From the NCBI RefSeq assembly GCF_030848805.1, contig NC_092367.1, positions 17,665,692-17,729,691 of the forward strand: DNA of 64,000 nt. Reading direction: 5' to 3'. Shown piece after piece: positions 39,056 through 48,095 of this stretch; the stretch's first letter is position 1; every line of letters starts with the position of its first letter. The DNA comes from Temnothorax longispinosus. Its lineage: Eukaryota; Arthropoda; Insecta; Hymenoptera; Formicidae. The notes under the pieces are model-generated. The model ran no database searches. It had not been told where the DNA came from and was given only the letters and a program-made list of their open reading frames with translations. The translations under genes and the position numbers were made by a program.

Positions 39056-42038
39056 ATGGCGGAGGACGAGGAAGCGGACTGCCCGAACAACGCACGGCTG
39101 TTCCGAATCGCCGTCTCCAACAACCTGAAGAACATAGCCGAGTCCGTGAGGTGAGTGACGTTGGCCCGAGAGGCGCGGACGCGCGCGCGTGTGTGTTTCC
39201 TTTCGGTTTCGCGCGCAACTTCGCGCGCTCAACTTAACCTCTTTCGTTCGTCGCAACACACGTGCGTTTTTTCTGCTTTCTGCCCGACTAGAAGCCGACA
39301 AGCCGTATCGAAACGCACCCACGTCATCGTCACTTTTGGCGGCTTGCCAGACGGTTTTTTGTTTCTCTAAAAAAAAATGTTGCAAAATTGTTGCCCCACG
39401 ACAGTCCCCCTCGTCTCTTGATTTATTGTTATATATGGCTTTTCTTTTTCTTAAACTCGGCCGAGGAAAGATCTCGTCTCTACGTCTTTCTAGCTTCAGC
39501 GTCTGGCTGTGCGCAAAAATCACGATTCATATACGCTCACGCAATAACAGTACCGCTAACCGCTATCAAAAGTGTGTCAAGTGCGTCACGTGGTCGAGAA
39601 GATCTGCTCCGATCTCCGATCCAAGCGTCTCGTTTACGGACTTCTGGATTTTCGATTGTACCCAACACTCTTTTATTTTTTGTGGAAATGCTAGCACGTT
39701 AATAAAAAAATTATTTCTTTAATAATTTTAATGTTATCAGAATAATGGAATAAATACATTAAAGAAAGGCTATTGTATCTCTCGAGCTTATTTCATAATA
39801 AATTCTCTATGCGTGATCTTTCAGTTGATGTGTACACACAACATACATGAAAATGGAGTACTTTTATAATTTAAGAAGAAGGTTCTTTCAGGAATACCCT
39901 GTATAACTGAAATCGAGAGATATCGAGAGATGCAAAGATCATTCATATCTGTAATATCTAAAATCTGAAATTGTGTTTTAGAGAAATTATTGCGAAAGAT
40001 CATCTTGCAAGATAACTGTTTTCTACGTATAGCCTATCAGAGTCTGGTTTTTTTTACGAGAAGCCGATTCGTGATTTATTGAACGGGACATCAAGATGAA
40101 AAGCGGCGGGCGTATGTGTGGAAGGGATCGGCATCGTCAATGACCTAAACGCCACTCGGTGTTACTCGATGTCATTGGCCTCCGCGGTTCGCATGTTAAT
40201 TCCCGACTCGCCGTGACCGTTCACGAGGCTCACGTGGCCGTCGTACGCTCGCGTCGAATCCGTGCCGCGATCGTCGTCGGAGCTCTCGTATAGCGATCTG
40301 CTGAATCGGGGATCTCTCCCGGTACCTACTCGGCTTCCAGGAAGGCCTCCTTCCCGCGGATTTCCACCATGCGCACCAGTTGACCTTCGAGGAATTCCAC
40401 GAAGCGTTCGGGGAAACAAAGGCCTCCTGCCACGATGACCGGCGCGGGGGCGATGGTCATTCGTGTGCTGCGTGTCGCCGGGATCGTGCACGCACGCACG
40501 TACTCCGTAGCGGAGGCAGTTGATTCTCTCGAGCAAATCGTATCGGTCATAACAGTCTCAACGTTAAACGCTGCAAAATTGTAGGAAATGATTTCTTTTG
40601 TTGTAGGAAATTCAATTTCATATTTACCGTTAATTTGATTCTGTGCGCGTATACGCGATTCGGAAATGCGAGGGGATAAGCGAATGAATCTCTCCTGGAC
40701 CATCGGAAGCGGCTTAGCGTGCTCGGTTAGGCCTGGACTAATGCAAATATGTAGCATTGATTTCAAATTGCACCAGTCCCGGCCTGATTGAGTATGCGAG
40801 AAACAACGTTGCCGCTGCCGCTGACAACGGGAATCGTTGTACGAGGATCTTGAGGTAAATTTAATGCAGCACGACCGTTTTTTATGTAGGTATGATTATG
40901 CGAATGTTACGCGAATGTCGAAGTAAACCTAACAAGCCCCGGCGTATTTTTAAAACGTCGGAAACTGAGTAAGGAGACTGGATCTTACTATTGTATGCTT
41001 ATTGTAACGCAGCAAGAAGTCTATTAAAATCGTCCGGGTTCCCGTCCTCTGTGATCGAAGGTGCCGCTCTTTGTCTGGCGTCGGGACAAAGAATTCGATC
41101 CCCCGGCGATAGTCGTCACGTACTAACTATGCATCTTGTACGGGAGAACGCGCATCCGATCGTGCGTTGAAAAGCTGCCGGAATAAGGGGCACGTGTCTT
41201 CTTTTTTTACTTCGTACGTGTAAGAGCCACGCCGTATATATCGTCCAGGTCGATAAGGCGCCTTTCTGCGAAACGAGATACAGCGAATAATTCAAATTGC
41301 CACGCAGCGGTGCGTTGTATTATATTTCCGGATGTCGTTAATCTTAGATAAGGAGGCCGCGTTTATTTCAAGCCGTGACGGCTATATTACGCGTTTACGA
41401 GCTACTGATTTAGCACGGTGACGCAGTATTCATTCATTTCGCGCTTAATAACTTAAATAACGTTTTCGTCGTACTTTTCGTTCCAGCGAGAATGAGTTTC
41501 TCGAGATACTCACGATTCTCAAGTCGAATCCCAAAACCACCCAGAAGTTGCACAAAGCCATGATAAAGGAACTGTACAACAGCATGGACGATGATCTGAA
41601 AGATATATTGAAGGAAGGCAGCCTGCAGGAAACCTTGACCAAAATAGCCAAACTGTCCGAGGAAAGTACGACATCCGCTAACGAGCACGCATGGTCGGTA
41701 GATTTGTTAGATCGTTTCATGATTGTGCTTGAGTGTAATCTTTTATTTGAGAGTCATCGTATGATTGCAGGCGTCCACCAGGGGATGTAACCAGGCATAT
41801 GAGATCACTGGACGCGCACAAGATCAAGGAGGCGACAGAGGAATTGGAGGAACGAGTGAGCGAGATGGAAAGGGAAAATAAAATCCTAATGAGAACAATC
41901 GCGGAATGTAGATCGAGGATACGTACCACGAGCGATAACGTGACGAGAATTCTGAATTCCGCGCCAATCATCCTGCAACGATTAGAAAACACGCGCGAGC
42001 AGCTAACGACTTGTCTCAAAACGATCGAAAACGAATAA
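39056..42038 (+). CDS. PMF1: Kinetochore protein NNF1/PMF1 (MIS12 complex subunit)
   Basis: This is a subunit of the four-protein MIS12 complex, which links centromeric chromatin to the NDC80 microtubule-binding complex. Three exons, 39056-39150, 41487-41693 and 41771-42038, join in phase 2 at both junctions and encode 189 residues; intron 1 is 2.3 kb. The central helical segment carries AMIKELYNSMDDDLKDILKE then GSLQETLTKIAKL, and a junction-spanning AWRPPGDVTRHM. These align with human PMF1, which has the same order: an IREEISDIKEEGNLEAVL helix followed by AWRPSG. The carboxyl third (about 115-189) is a coiled coil with heptad Leu/Ile and many Glu/Arg, as expected for MIS12-complex assembly. 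The family is fast-evolving, so identification rests mainly on the EEG-like helix plus AWRP motif and on length (PMF1 is about 205 residues). Confidence 0.82.
40326..40550 (-). CDS. Candidate 74-residue protein on the minus strand inside the NNF1/PMF1 intron
   Basis: I do not recognise this protein. The frame opens after a good acceptor (ATTTTGCAG, exon start 40570), begins MTDTIC and ends EAFLEAE. Its second half, from MTIAPAPVIVAGG to the stop, uses strongly coding-like codons (runs of third-position C or G). Two untranslated 5' exons can be proposed on the same strand: one ending at 43673 and a 42-base exon at 43553-43512, both with good donors; the first contains an upstream ATG that would stop after four codons. 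A different frame on the same strand, ending at 40162 with VSLVNGHGESG then NDIE, also looks coding, so a frameshifted or alternatively spliced larger protein is possible. If real, the gene interleaves with NNF1/PMF1 on opposite strands. Confidence 0.3.
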   Translation of the reverse strand: MTDTICSRESTASATEYVRACTIPATRSTRMTIAPAPVIVAGGLCFPERFVEFLEGQLVRMVEIRGKEAFLEAE

Positions 42039-43500
42039 GCTCCGAGATGGATCTCGGAAGCACGATGTATATAATGTGTATATATATATAGATTATAACG
42101 TATTTCTGTTAAAAATAATAGATTCGTGAAAAGTATACGTTTATTACAAGTATATACATATCAAGAGACACTGCAGTGTCTCGCGCCAATTTGTAAGCGC
42201 CCAATTTCAATTCAAGCTTCAATTCAATTTTAGCTACAAAGAGAAGAGGGTGAAAATAAAGGAAAATTTAATTTTATATGTGCAGTTTATAATAAATTAT
42301 TTTTGAAATAATTTATATCAGTGATTCTTCCGTTCCGCGAAGATATATTCATTTAACATACATACATTTTTTGTTTCAAGTAAAAAGTGAAATAGTAGAA
42401 ATTATCGACAAATATGAATGGATAGGCTACGAAATAAAGAAAAATTAATTGCCATATTATAACAATAAATACAATCAATAATTAAAAGTTTGACATTAAA
42501 TAAATTAGAATATATTATAAAATATTTCCTGCTTTCTTATATTTACATCTCTTAAGTTTTTATATTTTCTCTTTTATGTTTGGTGCGTTATATACGTTAA
42601 AAAAAAATCTGCATATTTTACCAGTTTTTGGTATATTTAATCCTGTAGGGAGACCAAGCATACAAATTTCAGTCTTTTAAAAAACTGGACAGTATTTAAA
42701 AAAATTGTTAATATAAAATATTAATTAATTCCTATTTTATTTCCCGATTTGCGGATACTGATTTATTTTTATTTCACACAGGCATATAACACATAAATTT
42801 ACAATATATAAATATCTTCTCCGGTCTTTCAGTCCATTGAGATATGAAAAGTATAAAGATATTTAAAAGCTGTAAATTTTAAAGCATCAATAAATTTGCT
42901 TATTTTAATTTTATTCTACATCTTTTTCTTTTCTTTCTTTGCTGTTTATTGAAACTTTAAAATTTAACTGATTGATTACGATGTATTTTAATCTTTTAAT
43001 ATTCTATCTTTATTGTATTTTTATTGTGTTTTTATTAGCGTTTCTAAAAATCTTAATGTGTGCCAAAAAAGTTTGGCAAAAAGTATATAACGCTTATATA
43101 AAAGTATAGCGCGCGATAACATCTTTATAAAATTTTGAACACAATTCTTTTTTTTTCGCGAAAACTATTTCATTGTCACTTTAATGTTACCGAACTTGTT
43201 TATGTATTAATATATTTTTTAATTCCTGTTTTTTACCTATTTAAATTTGTTCTGTCAATTTCAAGCAATTCATGAATCTCGAAATTAAATAAATCGAAAT
43301 TTAATAATAAATTAAATAAATGACATGATTCCAGGAATTGAGTGTATTATTAAATCTATTTCAACCTATCCATTTTAATGCAATGGATCTTTGTTAAATT
43401 CGTACAAAGATAATACGTTCGTAATGTTCGAATTTCTTTCAATTAAATATATATACATGTTTTCACAGACCCACCACGGAAATTTAAAGCAAAAAGTAAC
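42039..43500. other. AT-rich stretch downstream of NNF1/PMF1
   Basis: No coding exon is seen on either strand. It begins with the 3' UTR of NNF1/PMF1 and may also be intron of the proposed minus-strand transcript starting near 43.76 kb. Confidence 0.5.
42255..42260 (+). terminator. Poly(A) signal AATAAA, NNF1/PMF1
   Basis: AATAAA lies 217 bases after the stop codon in AT-rich sequence, a reasonable 3' end. Confidence 0.5.
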
Positions 43501-43511
43501 TTATCACTCAC

Positions 43512-43553
43512 CGATACCGATGCGCAGCAACGGATTGATGCAATTACGTTGAT
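43512..43553 (-). other. Candidate 42-base exon of an unidentified minus-strand transcript
   Basis: It is bounded by a good acceptor (GTATGTTACAG) and a good donor (GGTATCG then GTGAGT). It would follow an exon ending at 43673 and precede the exon starting at 40570. It has no ATG; in the phase that joins openly to the 40570 exon it reads QRNCINPLLRIGI, but upstream frames close, so it is more likely untranslated. Confidence 0.35.
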
Positions 43554-43673
43554 CTGTAACATACAAATTATGGCAACGTATTAATTAATAATTCGAGAAA
43601 TAATTATTTCGCATAAAATAATCATTATTTAATTCTACAAAGCAGGCGAAATAAAATGAATAAGATACTAACT

Positions 43674-44343
43674 TCATGGTTACTCCGTTGTTACCCGATG
43701 CCTCCGAGGCCTCCTCTCGATTCCCTCCGTCACAACACCCGCGACACTCACTCACGAAACTGCGGTCAATTATGATCGCGCGGAATTTTATACGACACTC
43801 CCGACATTAACAGTTCGGGAAACTCTGCTGTATTTCCAACGATCAATTAAAATCAAACGGATCGTGCGAGAAAATCGTGCGACACATTTATTCCGACGAA
43901 CACTCGATACATTTGCAGATTGTTGAACGCGTCGATTATTCCCGCGGCCCGCGGAACGTAGCAGCAGGAGTGCCAATTGCAAGAACGAGCGGCGTTTCGA
44001 GACTTTCGAGTAGCACAGCACGACGACGGACGCGAGGAAGTGCGAACATTTCACTTGTGCGAGATTTATCGGGACAATGATAGCCTCGTGATTTTCGTAG
44101 GCAACGGTATGCCGAGCGTCGACGAAAACAAGTGGCAAGGCTGCCCGCCGACAAAAACAATCGTCCGCGTCCGCACACCCTAGTACGCCGTCTCGCGGCC
44201 GCCGCGCGCCTGCGACTTCAGTGCGGTCGAACGTGATTGGCTGGCGCGCGGGGGCTCGACTCGACATGGCGGCTCGGCGCGCGCAAGCGGCGCAAGTAAT
44301 TCACGTCGGTGCGGCGCGAGACGTTGACGATCGTGTCTAATTC
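43674..44343. promoter_or_regulatory. CpG-rich, probably bidirectional promoter region
   Basis: On the minus strand a TATAAAA box lies at 43786-43792, followed downstream by strong donors (GTGAGT near 43763, GTTAGT at 43672). On the right, an inverted CCAAT box (ATTGG, 44236-44240) precedes a YY1-like ATGGCGGC element (44266-44273), and a candidate plus-strand first exon follows, ending at 44554. The arrangement suggests divergent transcripts from one CpG-rich block. The sequence shows the elements; their use is inferred. Confidence 0.45.
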
Positions 44344-44554
44344 CTCTTTCTCGTGAACGAAAAGAATTTCGGTTGCAGAGTGTTGCGAGCTGAACGTACG
44401 CCGAATAATCCGTTATTTCTCGTGTCGAGTGCAACGAGTGGAATGCCGTCGCTGGACGAAACGATCGCCGAATGCCGTGCTGGACGTCGTACGTATCTGC
44501 ACTGCACCCTCTCAGCTGTGATTTGGCGGGTCTCCTGGCAGTGCTCCGTGATCG
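44344..44554 (+). other. Candidate plus-strand first exon
   Basis: The stretch ends at a strong donor (GTGATCG then GTGAGT). From an ATG at 44442 the frame stays open to the donor (MPSLDETIAECRAGRR...), giving about 37 codons, but no motif is recognisable and no second exon was found, so it may equally be untranslated. The left edge is not fixed. Confidence 0.25.
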
Positions 44555-45693
44555 GTGAGTGAATTGTGCATGGTAAATAAATTATTCGAAGCGAGATACA
44601 TCCAAATCGTAATAGATTCGTTGTCATGCATATCGCAGTGTGACGATAACCCTCAAAATTCGCGTCTCCTGCCTCCGTCTTTCACTCCGAATCAGTGAAT
44701 CGCGCGGGAAGACGCTTTCAATAATAGCATGAATCTTTCGTTAAGCACGGGAATTAATAATCGATTGATGATTGAATTGAACGATCGCATGTTTGGCGTT
44801 CTCATTTTGCTTGTCGCGATCGCGAACGAAGGAGTGAGCTCGCTTCAATAAAGCGTGTAAATATCGAGAGTGCGACAAGTTCAAATGTGCGTCTACGAAT
44901 ACATTCCGTTTTCCGTTAAAAAACGAGCATTCGTTCACGTAGTTCATAAATGTTTAAAATTTATGTGTACGTGTGTTTCATTTATTTTTCATAACCGCTA
45001 CAGAAAATTAAATTGTATCGGTGTAAAAATTTTTTCGCGATCGTCTGTGCAGCGTGGTGATCTCGCGCATACTATAAAAAAAACGATAAACTATCGCCTC
45101 CAAGATACTTAAAAATTGTAAAACGTTTTCTATTGCTTATCCCCTAAATTTTATTCGTTATGCTCACAACATTTTTTTATAAACGAGTCTATTGCCGTGA
45201 ATTTTATGCTCTTGTTTTGTAGATTTATTTAAAAAAAGAAAGAACTTTGTCGATCCGATCGAGGATTTTAAAGTTATTTCTATAAAATTATTTTTTGATA
45301 GTTAATGCACTCGATAGTATGTCACGATACATGCAAAATCATGTCTGACACAGTTTAATATTATTTTCTGCAAAATAGATTATTATAAAAAATAAAGAAG
45401 CATACGTGTCTTGCGGATTTATTAGCGAAAGAGAAAGAACGACGTCAATTTGATATTATAAAAATATCTTTTTAAAAATTTTTCATATTGATTTATTTTA
45501 TAATTTTATATAATATTATATGTATTTTATAACATTTTAATATATATATTCAATTATTTTAACATTTTTTATGTTTTACATACATTTATATGTGCCAAAT
45601 TTATTTAGACACATTTATAATATCGTAAATGTTGTGTACACATACTGTACAAATATTTTATATTTATACGAAAAATTTCATTCCATCGTATCA
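44555..45693. other. Intergenic stretch, no gene seen
   Basis: The sequence becomes AT-rich toward the right. It contains the presumed 3' UTR of the coiled-coil gene on the minus strand at its right end. No coding exon is evident. Confidence 0.5.
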
Positions 45694-46769
45694 TTAATTA
45701 ATAGCACTGTCGACTTCATTTATTTCCTGATGTGTAAGAATGGCGTTTATCCGTTTCCTTACATCTGGCGAAATGAATAAACCGCTTTCAGATATCTCCT
45801 TCAGTTCTCGAATCTGCATCGCATTCTTTTCCTATACAAAACGACAAATCGTGTAACAATTATAAGTGTGCTTTCGCGATTAATTAAGAGACGAGAGGGT
45901 TGAAATTATTTACTTCCTGTTCCGCGATCATGGCCCTTACGCGGGTGAGCTTTTTTCCGTTGTCATTCGCTTGTCTTCTCAATCGCCCCAGCTCTTTCAA
46001 CATTTCCCTCCTCTGCGTCGTCAGCTCGCTTATCCCCGCGCTAATCGTCTCGTTCGGATCTTCGTGACTACTCGATCTCTCTACGCACGCATCGTAGTTC
46101 AGATTTATGTCTTTAAAACGCTCGTGAATATTCTCCTCCTCCCAGCGCACGTTGTCCATCACGAACTGCGCTTTCCGCTGCAGTTGTCTCACGTCGCAAA
46201 TTTCCGTCTCTATGTTCTCGCACTCGTCGCGGCAGCTTTGCAGCGTCGGCTTGTAACGATTGATCTCTCTCTCGATCTGACGAAGCTCGCTATCGAAATC
46301 GACGCTGTCGATGTTCATTGCTCCGATCTCGCCAGACGCTACGCAAATCAGATTTCAATTTTTATTCAAGTGTTTTTTTTTTTTATCAAAAGTAAATTCC
46401 TTAACCGCGACAGCATTATTAAAATAAATTAAAAATTGGAAAATAAGAATAACTGAAAAAACAGCGAAATGAGCAAAGCAGTGAAGCTGATCAGGTTTTA
46501 CTGATGAAATTTATAGCACCGAAGCGTTTTATTTGCGAAAAAGACTACTGATAAGGGTCGATTCAGACACAGCCGTGCCGTACCCGTACCGTATCCGTAT
46601 CGTTAACGTTAGACAAGGATGGAGACAATAGGTATCTTTGTCTGTTGTTTCTGTTCCGTGCACGGTACGGATACGGCACGGCTGTGTCTGAATCGACCCT
46701 AAGACGATTACCAGTCGCATGACGATCGATACACCCTCCGAAATTCCGATTGAATTCATCGGCGTCCAT
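45694..46769 (-). CDS. Coiled-coil protein of unknown function
   Basis: I do not recognise the family. Three minus-strand exons, 46769-46712, 46338-45914 and 45831-45694, join in phases 1 and 0 to give 206 residues. After a short amino end (MDADEFNRNFGGCIDRHAT), nearly the whole protein is predicted helix with heptad spacing: a first coil from about residue 35 (SELRQIEREINRYKP) to about 90, an interruption containing SSSHEDPNE, and a second coil (TTQRREMLKELGRLRRQAND) running to about 175. The tail reads SGLFISPDVRKRINAILTHQ. There is no signal peptide, membrane segment or Cys/His cluster, so a cytosolic or nuclear scaffold-like role is likely. Small chromosome-segregation, centrosomal and ciliary coiled-coil proteins have this look, but nothing here decides between them. 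The frame-preserving splices and clean start support a real gene. Intron 1 holds a MITE. Confidence 0.8.
46552..46702. mobile_element. Harbinger-like MITE with TAA target duplication
   Basis: Imperfect palindromic element of 145 bases (46555-46699), with terminal inverted repeats of about 30 bases that are identical at the ends (GGGTCGATTCAGACACAGCC on each strand) and diverge inward. It is flanked on both sides by TAA (46552-46554 and 46700-46702). A three-base TWA duplication and GGG-type ends fit the PIF/Harbinger superfamily. No open frame is inside, so it is non-autonomous. It lies in intron 1 of the coiled-coil gene; its edge is only 7 bases from the splice donor. Confidence 0.88.
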
Positions 46770-47218
46770 CTCGGCGTTAATTGCTCGAAGGATTCAAAGG
46801 ACAATACGGCGTTCGTAATGTCGGAACGGTTGATTTTGCGAAAGCTTGCGTGGCTCGTGTAATTTCACCGTGCGCTAACGCCCTCTTGGAAATATCGCGG
46901 CCGAAGTCGAAAGCAGTAAGCCAAATGGACGGTAACGGTGGGTAACGGGGAGGTGCGTCTACCGCGCGTTCCGGTGCTCCGACGTCATAAATTACGTCAG
47001 GCGTGATCGGTTGCAATTAACTTGCCGTCTCGATTATCTCCGATAAGCAGTACATTTATAAATAATTGCACGTATAACAATTCTAAATATCTACTATATT
47101 CCATAAATTACGTACAAGTTATTCCGATACTTAAATTCCGAACGCGTAGAACGGATAGTTATCAATTTGAAGTTTGCTGCGCGTCTCGACGTTGCAATTC
47201 ACGAACTTGAATCCTCAG

Positions 47219-47509
47219 AACGCGTCGCGGCGGATCGCGGAGCCGAATCGAGTCCGCGTCGCTCCGCATTTCTCGCGTTTGTTCGGGAATAAATCTCGCG
47301 CGCGAAGTCGAAATCGCGAGTGTCGTGAAACGTATTTTATCGGACATTCGTAATTCGTTGGACACGCGTACGATCGATACGATATCGCCGGTTTCGGAGT
47401 CGCCGGAGCTGCCTCAGTGGGCCCGGACGAGTCCATTGGAATCGTCCTCCATGTTCACATTTTCCACGGCGCGGGGAAAGCGGAGAAACGAGCGCGCGAT
47501 TATTGCCAG
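47219..47509 (+). other. Candidate plus-strand exon, open frame throughout
   Basis: The stretch lies between a plausible acceptor (ATCCTCAG) and a donor (GCCAG then GTATGT). One frame is open across all 291 bases and reads, near its middle, VVKRILSDIRNSLDTRTIDT and SPVSESPELPQWARTSP, then MFTFSTARGKRRNERAIIA. The first ATG in this frame is at MFTF, so it could be a first coding exon with long 5' UTR, or an internal exon. No family is recognised and no partner exon was found in the window. Confidence 0.3.
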
Positions 47510-47779
47510 GTATGTGCAAACGCATCATCGTTTGATTAATTAACCGGATTATCTGTTATCTATTAATTAACCGGTCATCTTCCCGACAGTTCGTTGTTTC
47601 GTCAAACAGTTTCTGATATTGCGAATAATTTCTGATATTCATTACGACATTCTTAATTTCATCTCGTCGAATAGTGGTATCAATCGCGCTTTCCGCATCC
47701 ATTTCCTTATTTCTTTTCCTGTGTAATCATTAAGCTCGTTGAATCTAGATAACGCGAACCGACCAATAAAATTACCGCG

Positions 47780-48095
47780 ATTAGCGTGTCGCCGATAACG
47801 GCGCCGGGCAAGATTCAAATGCGGCCAGGTAACATGGCGTCGGTCGCGCCGCAGCGTTTCCCGCGTAAAACCAGCGCTGCGCCGCGATTGGCCGCGCTCG
47901 GCCAATGGCCCGGCGTCGCGCGCTCGGCGTCGCGAGATGGCGGCACCGTACGATCACGGTGATCACAACGCACCCGCGATTCGCCATTGCGACGTGATTG
48001 CCTATCGAAGTTTCGTTTCGCGTTCGTGCGTGAGAAATCGTCCCGGTGCGTCCCACACGTCGGACTTCCCTGGCCGCGGCCTACGCAAGTGCCAA
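47780..48095 (+). promoter_or_regulatory. CpG-rich promoter and candidate untranslated first exon
   Basis: An inverted CCAAT box (47887-47891), a direct CCAAT box (47902-47906) and an ATGGCGGC element (47937-47944) cluster in a CpG-rich block. About 150 bases further on, a strong plus-strand donor (AGTGCCAA then GTAAGT) follows at 48095. This looks like a housekeeping-type promoter with a first exon spliced to something beyond the window. Confidence 0.4.

Noticed and set aside
38978..39523. Minus-strand frame of 181 codons opposite NNF1/PMF1 exon 1
   Set aside because: It is antisense to a recognised coding exon in CpG-rich sequence; composition is Arg/Ser-rich and no motif is seen.
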